NCBI GenBank assembly: GCA_041538185.1
Contig: JBGORM010000001.1
Span: forward strand, 124,001-188,000
Length of the DNA: 64,000 nucleotides
Source: Melioribacteraceae bacterium 4301-Me
GTDB taxonomy: Bacteria; Bacteroidota; Ignavibacteria; Ignavibacteriales; Melioribacteraceae
Direction of reading: 5' to 3'
Under the pieces are notes generated by a model. It worked only from the letters and a program-made list of their open reading frames with translations, did not search any database and was not told the DNA's origin. The position numbers and the translations under genes are program-made. This document shows, in pieces, positions 50,272 through 59,142 of the stretch. Position 1 is the first letter of the stretch. The number at the start of each line of letters is the position of its first letter.

Positions 50272-51347
50272 CAAAATTATCAAATAAATTTTCACAGTTA
50301 TCAAAAAGCTCAAAAATATGGATCATCGTTTCAGTCCTTATTGTTTTGGGTGCGATATTTATTTTAATAAAAGCTAAAAAAGCAGAAGAGAATTTGCCGA
50401 CTGCAAAAACATATTCAATAACCGTATCAACATTGAAATTAGAAAAAGGAAAAGTCAGTCTAACTCTTCCCTATCTTGCTCAAACTCAAAATGATATGGA
50501 TGTTAATCTTGCATCAAAAATTGCTGCAAGAGTTGATTATGTAAAAAACAGCGGTGTATTTGTTAAGAAAGGTGAAATAATTGCAAAGCTGGATGCAACA
50601 AGCATAGAAGCAAATCAAAAAAGTATTGAATCACAATTAGCGGCTGCTAAAACAGCACTTAAAAATCTGGAAGCAACTCACAAAAGAACTTTGGAACTTC
50701 TTGCTGTAAAGGGAGCTTCTATTGAGCAATCAGAAATGGAAGAAAGTAAGATTGCAGAACTCGAAGCAAAAGTGGAATCATTAACACAAAATCTTAATGA
50801 TGTTACCAATACTCTTACTTATGCAATTATCAAAGCGCCGGTTGATGGAATGATTTCCAAAAACACAGTTAATGTTGGCGATATGATAATGCCAGGTCAA
50901 CCGGTTGCTACTATTAGTGCCAGCAGCGATTATTATTTGATGCTTTATGTTCCATCTAATCTTAAAGTATATAATGTCTTCGTACAAAATAAAAGCTATC
51001 CCGCTATTCCATTAAATACAACAATGAACGGATTAACAGCTTACAGAGTAAATGTAGAACCAGGCGGAATGATGACAGGCGAACGAGTTGAAGTTAATGT
51101 TGAAGTCTTTAATGGAGAAGGAATCAAAATACCATTCGATGCAATCTTGAATCGAAATAACAAAAGTTATGTTTTTGTAAAAGAAAATGAAAAGGCAACT
51201 CCGGTTGAAATTAATATTATTCAAGATGGCGAAGATGGAGCAGTGATTAGCAATAATGAACTTGTTGGTAAAGAAATTGTTGTTGCCAAACAGGATATTC
51301 TGTTAACTCTCCTTAGCGGCGCATCAATTAAGACAGAGGAGAAATAG
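50268..51347 (+). CDS. RND efflux periplasmic adaptor with N-terminal membrane anchor
   Basis: 359 residues: an N-terminal helix (about 16-36, 'WIIVSVLIVLGAIFILI'), lipoyl-like parts ('DVNLASKIAARVDYVKNSGV' ... 'TYAIIKAPVDGMISKNTVNVGDMI'), a coiled-coil hairpin (about 115-165) and barrel domains. It overlaps the TolC gene by 4 bp and precedes the pump by 2 nt. Unlike the adaptor at 29516 it is not a lipoprotein. Confidence 0.92.
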   Translation: MTKLSNKFSQLSKSSKIWIIVSVLIVLGAIFILIKAKKAEENLPTAKTYSITVSTLKLEKGKVSLTLPYLAQTQNDMDVNLASKIAARVDYVKNSGVFVKKGEIIAKLDATSIEANQKSIESQLAAAKTALKNLEATHKRTLELLAVKGASIEQSEMEESKIAELEAKVESLTQNLNDVTNTLTYAIIKAPVDGMISKNTVNVGDMIMPGQPVATISASSDYYLMLYVPSNLKVYNVFVQNKSYPAIPLNTTMNGLTAYRVNVEPGGMMTGERVEVNVEVFNGEGIKIPFDAILNRNNKSYVFVKENEKATPVEINIIQDGEDGAVISNNELVGKEIVVAKQDILLTLLSGASIKTEEK

Positions 51348-51349
51348 TT

Positions 51350-54300
51350 ATGTTTGAATATTTTTATAAACGTCCGCATCTGCTATATTCATTAATAGCA
51401 GGATTTTTTATCATCGGATTGATCGCTTTGATTACTTTGCCAAAGAATCTTTTTCCGGATTCAACGCCGCCGCAAGTAATTGTTCTAACAAAAGTTCCCG
51501 GCGCAACTGCTCAGGTTGTTGCCAATACAGTTTCAAAACCTATTGAACAGGAAATTTCCCGCCTCGGTTTAGTAACGGATGTTAGTTCTATAAACGTTGC
51601 TAATTTTTCAATAGTCAAAGCAGAATTTAGTTATGAAAAAGGATTAAATGCCGCTGCAGTTGATGTTGCTAATGCGCTTTCAATAGCAAAAGGTGTTCTT
51701 CCGCAGGATGCAAACCCGGCAATTTATACCGCCGGTGATTTCGTTCTTCCGGTTGATGTTATTTCGCTATCTCCTAAATCTGATAATATGAGTTTAGGTG
51801 ATATTAGAAAAATTGCTGATAGTTATTTAAAGCCATATCTGCTAAGTAATCCGGATATTGGAAACGTTGAAGTATTTGGCGGTTATGAAAGTTCAATTAA
51901 TATTGAAGTTGATCCATTCAAAGCCAAAAAGTACGATATAGATTTTGATAAAATTGCAAAAGCTTTGCAGACGCTAAACCGCGATATGCCAATTGGTTTT
52001 GTGAAAGGCGAAAATAGTTTTTACACAATTACCTTTTACGGTGAAAAAGATGAAATTGAACGGTTAAAACAAATTACTGTTAAGCCAAATGTAAGATTAA
52101 GCGATGTTGCAAATGTAAGCTGGAGTTATGCAAAACGAACGAGCGGTTATATTGGAAACGGTAAACCGGCAATCGCATTAGCTATTCAACGCGCACCGGG
52201 CGGCAGTGTTCTGGATGTTAGCAAAGCCGCAAGAAAAGAAATGGAAATTCTTAAGGCAAAATATCCTAACATAAATTTTGAAATATCAGATACACAACGC
52301 GACTTAATTGAACTCTCAAACGAAAATATGCTTACCGCTCTTCGTGATGCTATTTTCTATACCTTGCTGGTTATTCTTTTCTTCCTTGGGAATTATAGAG
52401 CAATAATTGCCGCAGCTATTACAATTCCAATGGTGTTCTTTTCAACAATGGCTGTAATCTGGCTTACAGGCGGGAGCCTAAATATCGTAATCTATACAGC
52501 TATAATTCTTGCGCTTGGTATGTTGACTGATAATGCTGTTGTTGTTCTGGAAAATATTGAGCGTCATCTTAATGAGTTAAAGGAAGATTTACAAAAAGCA
52601 ATAACCCTCGGCACAAAAGAAGTTATCGGTCCAATCTGGTCTGGTACGATAGCAACGATTGCAATTGTATTTCCGTTAATGTTTGTGGGCGGATTTCCAC
52701 AAAAAATATTTCAGCCATTAATCTTCACATTAATTATTGCGTTGTTAATTTCATTCTTCCTTTCGATAACATTCATACCGAAATTATTAGAAGCTTTGTA
52801 TAAGAAAGGATCAGCTAAAACAAAAGTTGAGCTTTGGTTTGATAAAATATATAATAAAACCATTGGTAGTTTAGTTGAGCCGTATGTAAGCGTAATTAAA
52901 TTTTCAAATGGCAAAAACAGAGTTTGGAGACGTATTGCCCTTACTTTAGGAGTAGTAATTATTCTTGCTTTAAGTATGAAAACTATTATGCCTACGATAG
53001 GAAGAGATGCAATGCCTCCAATGGATACAGGCATTATTAAAGCTCAGGTAATGTTCAGTTCAAACTCAACAGTTAACAGCGCTGAATCTAAGTTAGAACC
53101 ATTTTTGCAGTGGCTTCACAAGCAACCTTGGGTAACAACAAGCTCTGTTGCTTTTGGAACTGAAGCCGGCGTGTTAAGTCTTGGAAGCGGAAATCTTCCG
53201 GCAGAAGCCACTATTACTATTTATTGTGTAAATCGTTTTGATAGAAAAATGAATATGTGGCAGATTGAAGATATTATCCGCGATAAAATCTCTCATCTCG
53301 AAGGTATAAAGAAAAATGATGTATATGATTTTGGAGCAACTGCACTTTCTACAATCAAGGCAACTCTTGATGTTAGATTAAAATCACCAATGGTTGATGG
53401 ACTTGCCGAAAAATCTCACAAGGTTAAAGAAGCGTTGAAAGACATAAAAGGATTAACATCAATATCCACAAGCTGGGATAAGGACTTTACCGAAATCGTT
53501 CTTGACATTGATGAAAATAAAGCGCTCAGTTACGGTATAACTCCTTTTGAAATTGCAATGCAAATTCCGGTTAGAGGTCAGGTTGTTGGATTAAATGCAG
53601 ATTATCAATCTCTTAATACACAATTAGTGCGATTGTATCTTAAAGGTAAATTTGGTGAGAATGAACAAACTTTAAGATTGCTTCCTATTCATACTCCTAT
53701 GGGTGAAATTCCACTTGAACATCTTGCAACAATATCAAAGAGTTTGACCTTTGCAAAAATTGAACGCGATAAAATGCTTTACAGCATTGACATAAATGGA
53801 TATCGTGCTAATCGTCCCGTAAGCCATTTAACTGACGATGCTGAAGCTGCTTTGTTAAATGTTAAGAATGATGATGATGTAATAATGACTCAGGAAGGAG
53901 ATATTGCACAAATAGAAGATAGCTTTTCACGGATGACAAAAGCTATAGGCTTGGGAATTATTTTACTACTGATGGTTTTGATTTCGATATATCGCTCTGT
54001 AAAAATGGCGTTTATTATGATTGCCGTATTGCCGCTTGCAATGATTGGCGCAGCGTGGGGAATGCTGTTGTTTCATAAACCGAGTTGCCTACCAAGTATG
54101 CTTGGAATTCTGCTGCTATTTGGAATAATAATTAAAAATGCTGTATTGCTAATTGACTTCTATCAAAAATACAAAGAAAGTGGCGAATCGCCATTTGAAA
54201 GTGCAATTGAAAGTGTTAGAGTTCGTTTCCGTCCGGTTATGATGACGGCTTTCGGAACAATTGCAGGAATGGTTCCAATTGCACTTGAACAAGCGGTTGG

Positions 54301-54433
54301 ATTGGAAAGACTAAGTCCATTGGCAGATGTTGCTATTGGCGGATTATTAATCGGTACATTACTAACATTAATTTACGTTCCGATGTTCGCATATATAGTT
54401 GATACAAAGAAAGATAAACCGGTTAGTGAATAA
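51350..54433 (+). CDS. RND efflux pump, AcrB/HAE-like
   Basis: 1027 residues with 12 helices and two periplasmic loops. The TM4 motif 'TAIILALGMLTDNAVVVLENIERHL' has a single Asp (DN in place of DD), as in the other RND pump here. 'LGILLLFGIIIKNAVLLIDFY' matches the TM10 repeat motif. The pump is expected to export hydrophobic compounds or metal complexes by proton antiport. A terminator lies 17 bp after the stop. Confidence 0.93.
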   Translation: MFEYFYKRPHLLYSLIAGFFIIGLIALITLPKNLFPDSTPPQVIVLTKVPGATAQVVANTVSKPIEQEISRLGLVTDVSSINVANFSIVKAEFSYEKGLNAAAVDVANALSIAKGVLPQDANPAIYTAGDFVLPVDVISLSPKSDNMSLGDIRKIADSYLKPYLLSNPDIGNVEVFGGYESSINIEVDPFKAKKYDIDFDKIAKALQTLNRDMPIGFVKGENSFYTITFYGEKDEIERLKQITVKPNVRLSDVANVSWSYAKRTSGYIGNGKPAIALAIQRAPGGSVLDVSKAARKEMEILKAKYPNINFEISDTQRDLIELSNENMLTALRDAIFYTLLVILFFLGNYRAIIAAAITIPMVFFSTMAVIWLTGGSLNIVIYTAIILALGMLTDNAVVVLENIERHLNELKEDLQKAITLGTKEVIGPIWSGTIATIAIVFPLMFVGGFPQKIFQPLIFTLIIALLISFFLSITFIPKLLEALYKKGSAKTKVELWFDKIYNKTIGSLVEPYVSVIKFSNGKNRVWRRIALTLGVVIILALSMKTIMPTIGRDAMPPMDTGIIKAQVMFSSNSTVNSAESKLEPFLQWLHKQPWVTTSSVAFGTEAGVLSLGSGNLPAEATITIYCVNRFDRKMNMWQIEDIIRDKISHLEGIKKNDVYDFGATALSTIKATLDVRLKSPMVDGLAEKSHKVKEALKDIKGLTSISTSWDKDFTEIVLDIDENKALSYGITPFEIAMQIPVRGQVVGLNADYQSLNTQLVRLYLKGKFGENEQTLRLLPIHTPMGEIPLEHLATISKSLTFAKIERDKMLYSIDINGYRANRPVSHLTDDAEAALLNVKNDDDVIMTQEGDIAQIEDSFSRMTKAIGLGIILLLMVLISIYRSVKMAFIMIAVLPLAMIGAAWGMLLFHKPSCLPSMLGILLLFGIIIKNAVLLIDFYQKYKESGESPFESAIESVRVRFRPVMMTAFGTIAGMVPIALEQAVGLERLSPLADVAIGGLLIGTLLTLIYVPMFAYIVDTKKDKPVSE

Positions 54434-54449
54434 TATTGGGAATGATGAT

Positions 54450-54482
54450 GCCGTCTCAAAAGTAAATTTGGGACGGCTTTTT
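54450..54482 (+). terminator. Rho-independent terminator after the RND operon
   Basis: Stem GCCGTC / GACGGC (54450-54455 / 54472-54477), extended by partial pairing of the TCAAA/TTTGG flanks, then TTTTT. It lies 17 bp after the RND stop. Confidence 0.85.
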
Positions 54483-54852
54483 ATTGTGTACAAATGAATG
54501 AATTTATAATGCCGATATTATGGAGTAAATCAATAAATTTAAATTCATTGCAACCAGCCCGATTTAAACTACTACTTTTTTGAACCTACTTAGTAAAATC
54601 GTTTTGGGTTTTTATTCTGCCATATTTTTGGTACTGGCAATAAACTCGACCCTAATAATATCCGATAAAAGCCCGTCTTAATTAGAGCAGAAATGTCATT
54701 TCTCAAGAAATTGTGAGGTCTTGCTAATTCGCATTATAATTTTGGTAAGGTCTATTTAATTTGGGCAATCACACTTCACATCGACTTCCTCAAATTCAGT
54801 TATGTAACAGTAATTTATTATATTATAAATAGTTACATAGATATGCAATTTG

Positions 54853-54868
54853 TGGCATGTATGTTGTT
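54853..54868 (+). promoter_or_regulatory. Sigma54-like promoter candidate
   Basis: TGGCATG-N4-TTGTT, with the GG-N10-G spacing of sigma54 promoters; the final C is T, as at 47808. It could drive the radical SAM gene 300 bp downstream with a long leader, but confidence is low. Confidence 0.35.
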
Positions 54869-55039
54869 TATTATAATTAAACAAAGATTATAGTTAATTA
54901 AATTTTTAGATGGGAAGAGAAAATGTTTTTCAACGAGAGAATAGATTCCATAATTCACTATAGAAACAGATTGGATAAAACGATGAATTTCCTCTTCCCA
55001 TCACGATTAATATTTTTATATAAACTTATTATTTTAAAC

Positions 55040-55120
55040 TCAGGCGGTCAGCAGCATCAACTAAGCTCCTCTAAAAACAGCGTCCCTAAACTGTCCATAT
55101 CTTCAATAATGACCGCCTGA
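55040..55120 (+). repeat. 11-bp perfect inverted repeat in the leader of the radical SAM gene
   Basis: TCAGGCGGTCA (55040-55050) and TGACCGCCTGA (55110-55120) with a 59-nt interval. In RNA this makes a strong GC-rich stem closing a loop. It ends 45 nt before the radical SAM ATG. It may be a regulatory leader or the ends of a tiny element; neither is shown. Confidence 0.55.
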
Positions 55121-55164
55121 ACATAATTACCTAATTTATAATAACTAATTTAAGGAGGGAGCAG

Positions 55165-56696
55165 ATGAATTTTTTAGAAAAACAATTAAGAAAGACAGCT
55201 CCGGCTGTAATCAATGCTTAGGCAATGAAACCCTGAGAAAAGAAGCAGCGAAATACGCACGTAAATATCTGTACAAAGTAACTGTAGTAGAGGAACCGGA
55301 TTATACAGAAAAAATAAGGTATGAAAGGTATAAAATCCTGTCCAATTTAATAGGTACGTTGGAAAAAGCATTGACCAACAAAAACATTTCAGCATCTGTA
55401 AGAAGAAAAATCCTTGACGTATTTGTAGGCCGAGTTTTCTTAAAATCTGATGAAACCGAGCAGTCTGTCCAGCAGTTTAGAGAAGAATTTGGTCAAAATC
55501 CGCCCGGATTCATAACCATTAGTCCAACTAAAAAATGTAATCTTCGATGTATAGGTTGTTATGCGGCAAGCGGTGGGGAATTCAATGAAAAATTAGATTA
55601 CACAATAGTTGACAGAATAGTTAAAGAGAAAACTAAACTTTGGAATTCAAACTTCACCGTTATTTCCGGCGGAGAACCTTTGCTTTGGAAATCGGATGGA
55701 AAAGATTTGCTCGATTTGTGCGCTGAAAATCCTGATAACTATTTTATGATGTACACGAATGGTACTCTTATAGATAAAAAGATGGCTAAAAGAATGGCTG
55801 AAGTTGGGAATTTAACCCCTGCTATTTCAGTCGAAGGATTTGAAGAAGAAACAGATGAAAGACGTGGCAAAGGTGTATTTAAGAAAGTCCTCGAAGCAAT
55901 GGCTAATTTACGGGAAGTTGGGGTGCCATTTGGAATTTCTGTTACTGCTACAAGGCACAATGTAGAAAAAATTGTTTCCGATGAGTTTGTTGACTTCTTC
56001 TATAACAAGCAAGGCGCGATTTACGGCTGGATATTTCAGTATATGCCAATCGGCCGGGCTCACACTCTAGATTTAATGGTTACCCCGGAACAACGTAAAT
56101 GGATGTTTGAACAAGAAAGGCACATCATTCACGATAAGGAAGTTTTCCTTCCAGATTTTTGGAATGGGGGCATTTATTCAAGCGGTTGTCTCGCTGGCGG
56201 AAGAGCTGGTGGTTATATTTATGTAGAATGGAATGGTAATATTACACCTTGCGTCTTTTACCCTTATTCAAAGCATAATATCAAAGACATTTACGCTAGA
56301 GGAGGTACTATTAATGATGCATTAAAATCTGATTTAATGGCTGGAATTAGAAAGTGGCAGAGAGATTATGCTTACGACAGAAGAGGAAAAGATGTACATA
56401 ACCTAATTGCACCTTGCGGTATTCGGGATCATTATGAGTTTACACATAAGCATCTTGAAACAACCAAACCAATGCCTATAGATGAAAGTGCAGCTGATGC
56501 AGTTAAGGACCCTGAATATTATAAAGGACTTACTGCTTACAACAAAAAATTTTTGGAACTAACAGACGATATTTGGCAGAAAGAATATATTGCAGAAGAT
56601 AATAACAACGGCAAGGATAAGCATGGCTTGAATGTGAACAACCAGCTTCCTGCTGAAGAAAAAGTTGGAGAAACATTAATTGAAAAAGACTTCTGA
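55165..56696 (+). CDS. Radical SAM protein; 5' end requires a -1 frameshift
   Basis: A 445-codon frame from 55359 holds the radical SAM core: 'ITISPTKKCNLRCIGCYAASG' with the C-x3-C-x2-C iron-sulfur motif, 'VISGGEPLLWKSDGKDL' and 'YVEWNGNITPCVFYPYSKH'. That frame stays open upstream to before 55176, adding 'DSSGCNQCLGNETLRKEAAK' and similar, but has no ATG. The only ATG with a strong ribosome-binding site (AAGGAGG, 55152-55158) is at 55165, in the other frame, which ends after 18 codons. The two frames join if ribosomes slip -1 at TTTTTTA (55170-55176), or if one T is missing from the sequence. Substrate unknown. Confidence 0.75.
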
Positions 56697-56708
56697 AAAA
56701 TTCAATGA

Positions 56709-56733
56709 GTCATTCCCGTGCAAACGGGAATCC
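56709..56733 (+). repeat. GTCATTCCCG/CGGGAATC hairpin repeat
   Basis: Stem ATTCCCGT / ACGGGAAT (56712-56719 / 56724-56731), loop GCAA; the same family as at 15104, 23242 and 40519. A further partial match with TTCCCACATGGGAA follows at about 56750-56763. Confidence 0.75.
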
Positions 56734-56837
56734 ATTGTTTTCAAAGTAGATTCCCACATGGGAATGAAAGCCGCTGATAATTCTATTTTTCAGATGTCTC
56801 TGGAAGATAATAATGTGTTAATTCATGATATATTACT

Positions 56838-56882
56838 TCACTGTGGAACTCTGTGTAATTGGAAATTAAGTTACACAGAGTC
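56838..56882 (+). repeat. Short fragment of the CACAGAG palindrome
   Basis: CACTGTGGAACTCTGTGTAA then TTACACAGAGTCGAGTG: a shortened inverted copy of the repeat found four times between 20 and 37 kb. It lies between the radical SAM gene and the MATE gene and is the only copy outside the ars/redox part. Confidence 0.65.
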
Positions 56883-56944
56883 GAGTGTGAAAGTACTGTA
56901 GCTGTTAAGATTAAATAATTGTCTCGAATAAATCATACTTAATT

Positions 56945-58315
56945 ATGTTTCGCATAAAAGAAAATAAAAAAACGATATTGCAATTGGCCTTACCTGTGAT
57001 TGCCGGTCTATCAGTTCAAATGATTCTTTCATTAGTAGACACTGCAATTATAGGAAGGCTTCCGGATGCTAAATTTGCTCTTGCTGCTCTCGGCATAGCC
57101 TTTTATGCTACTTGGGCAGTAATTAGTTTTTTCTCGAGCTTATCAACTGGCACAAACATATTAGTAGCCAGGAATTATGGTGCACAAAATTATAAAGAAT
57201 GCGGAAGTGTATTAAACTCTTCCATTGTTATGGCAGGTTCAATAGGTATTCTTGTTTCCATCCCTGTTGTCTATTTTTCTTCAAATATCGCAAACCTCTT
57301 TGCAGCAGATAAAACTGTTGGAAGCTATGCCGGCAGTTACTTGTTTTACCGCTTTATGGGGCTTCCGTTCTTTCTTGTATCTGTTTCCTATCGTGGCTTT
57401 TATTACGGTATTCGCAAAACAAAAATATTTATGATTGCCGGTGTGTTTGCAAATCTTTCTAACATTTTTCTTGATTATACGCTTGTGTTCGGAGCGTTCG
57501 GTTTTAAAAGAATGGGATTAGCCGGAGCGGGTCTGGGCTCTGCTATTGCTACCGCGCTTGAGACTTCAGTTTATGTAGTTGTTAGCATTATGAGAGGTTA
57601 TAGAACTAAGTACGCGCTATTCAAAAACTTTCGTCTCAATCTGCCTAACAATCAATCATTTTTAAATATAATCAAGGTTATCGCAAAACTTTCTTTGCCG
57701 ATTTCTTTTCAAAGTATTTTTACTTTAACAGGACTTTTGTTATTCATCTCTATAATTGGGCTGATGGGAACTGCACAGCAGGCGGCAAGCCAGGTTGTAC
57801 TCTCAGCAATGTTTTTATCTTTCATGCCTTCAATGGGTTTTGGCGTAGCTGCACAAACTTTGGTTGGAAATCAATTAGGCGATAATAATATTAAAGCCGC
57901 GAAGAGATGGGGATTTGAAACAAGTAAGATTTCTACTTCTTATACTTTTTTACTTGGACTCATTTTTGTGTTGTTTCCCGGCTTTGTTGTTTCGATCTTA
58001 ACAACGAATACCGGCATAATTAATATTGCCGTTCCTGTATTAAGAATTGCAGGCTTTGCACAAATCTTTTTTGGAATAGGTTTTGTGCTTGCAAACGGAC
58101 TACTTGCAGCCGGTGAATCATTTTTTGTAATGCTCACCGATGTAACTATAAACTGGTTTGTATTTGTTCCGTTGGCTTATCTGCTCGGCGTAGTTTTTAA
58201 ATTCGGTCTAATCGGTGTATGGACGGCGATGCCTTTCTACACAAGCTTGTACGCTCTTGTTATTTTCTTAAAATTTAATTCCAAATCTGTTATGAAAAAA
58301 GTTATTCAATATTGA
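56945..58315 (+). CDS. MATE family efflux transporter
   Basis: 456 residues with 12 helices, two similar halves: 'LALPVIAGLSVQMILSLVDTAIIGRL' in the first and 'IAKLSLPISFQSIFTLTGLLLFISIIGLMG' in the second. The VDT..IGRL and 'SLVD' signatures are MATE/NorM-like. It exports cationic compounds by Na+ or H+ antiport. The stop lies 6 nt before the ATG of the next gene. Confidence 0.92.
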   Translation: MFRIKENKKTILQLALPVIAGLSVQMILSLVDTAIIGRLPDAKFALAALGIAFYATWAVISFFSSLSTGTNILVARNYGAQNYKECGSVLNSSIVMAGSIGILVSIPVVYFSSNIANLFAADKTVGSYAGSYLFYRFMGLPFFLVSVSYRGFYYGIRKTKIFMIAGVFANLSNIFLDYTLVFGAFGFKRMGLAGAGLGSAIATALETSVYVVVSIMRGYRTKYALFKNFRLNLPNNQSFLNIIKVIAKLSLPISFQSIFTLTGLLLFISIIGLMGTAQQAASQVVLSAMFLSFMPSMGFGVAAQTLVGNQLGDNNIKAAKRWGFETSKISTSYTFLLGLIFVLFPGFVVSILTTNTGIINIAVPVLRIAGFAQIFFGIGFVLANGLLAAGESFFVMLTDVTINWFVFVPLAYLLGVVFKFGLIGVWTAMPFYTSLYALVIFLKFNSKSVMKKVIQY

Positions 58316-58323
58316 GGCAACAA

Positions 58324-59094
58324 ATGAATAAATGTAAGAACAAATTTTTAGCTGCTTTTGCTATTCTTGCACTTTTTATTTTATTTCAAACTCAAGCTTA
58401 TTCTCAAGCTATTATGTTGGGAGTGAAGGGTGGAATAAGCATTCCCGAATTAAAAGGTGGAGGCACACCGCAAAGTGAAGGTTATTCATCAAGGTTAGCG
58501 CCTAATTTCGGTGCGTTTATTAATTATTTGCTCAATACTTATTTCTCTTTGCAGGCGGAAGTTTTGTTCTCCGGGCAAGGAGGTAAGCGAAATGGAATGC
58601 AGGCAATTAGCAACATCCCTAATCTGCCCGTCCCGCCTAATACAAATTTATATGCAAACTTTGATAATGAAACTATACTCAATTATCTCGAAATTCCGGT
58701 GATGGTTAAATACCTAATTTCTGGAAGCAACACCGGGGCATCAGCTTATATTGATGCTGGTCCTTACTTCGGGATTTTACTAAATGCAAAAACACAAACC
58801 AGCGGTAACAGTAAAATCTATCTTGACCAGGCGGGAACCATGCCTATATCCTTTAACGGGTATCCAATTCCTCCTCAAAGTTTTGATAATGAAACTAACA
58901 TTACATCCGATATAAAAACATTAAATGTAGGAATTACCGGAGGAATCGGAATCACTCTAAACACAACAGCCGGGGAATTTGACATTGATTTACGCGGTGT
59001 TTACGGCTTTATTCCTATTCAATCTGATAAGACAAATGGTTCAAATAATACAGGTGCTCTATACTTAACAATTGGCTATGGTTTTAAGATATAA
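58324..59094 (+). CDS. Secreted outer-membrane beta-barrel (PorT-like)
   Basis: About 256 residues: signal peptide (1 to about 28, ending YSQ) and barrel pattern 'MLGVKGGISIPEL', 'SRLAPNFGAFINYLL', 'YLEIPVMVKYLISG' and 'DIDLRGVYGFIPIQSD', with C-terminal 'LYLTIGYGFKI'. The ATG at 58324 begins the signal peptide; an in-frame TTG at 58312 is less likely. It resembles the PorT/outer-membrane protein beta-barrel family common in Bacteroidetes. Function unknown. Confidence 0.82.
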   Translation: MNKCKNKFLAAFAILALFILFQTQAYSQAIMLGVKGGISIPELKGGGTPQSEGYSSRLAPNFGAFINYLLNTYFSLQAEVLFSGQGGKRNGMQAISNIPNLPVPPNTNLYANFDNETILNYLEIPVMVKYLISGSNTGASAYIDAGPYFGILLNAKTQTSGNSKIYLDQAGTMPISFNGYPIPPQSFDNETNITSDIKTLNVGITGGIGITLNTTAGEFDIDLRGVYGFIPIQSDKTNGSNNTGALYLTIGYGFKI

Positions 59095-59142
59095 AATATT
59101 TTTAAGAAAAATTAATTGTGAAAAAATCCGGGAGGTTTTGCA

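Larger units (their letters stand above)
54483..55164 (+). other. 680-bp region without a confident gene
   Basis: AT-rich, with stops in all frames except for a 65-codon open frame (54923-55120) that has no recognised features. It holds the sigma54-like site at 54853-54868 and an 11-bp inverted repeat at 55040-55120, and thus probably a regulatory leader for the radical SAM gene. Confidence 0.5.

Noticed and set aside
54923..55120. 65-codon open frame with a possible ATG
   Set aside because: No recognisable protein features; its end coincides with one arm of the 11-bp inverted repeat, so a non-coding leader is more likely.
56680..56901. 73-codon open frame after the radical SAM gene
   Set aside because: Spans a GTCATTCCCG hairpin and a CACAGAG fragment; repeat-derived.
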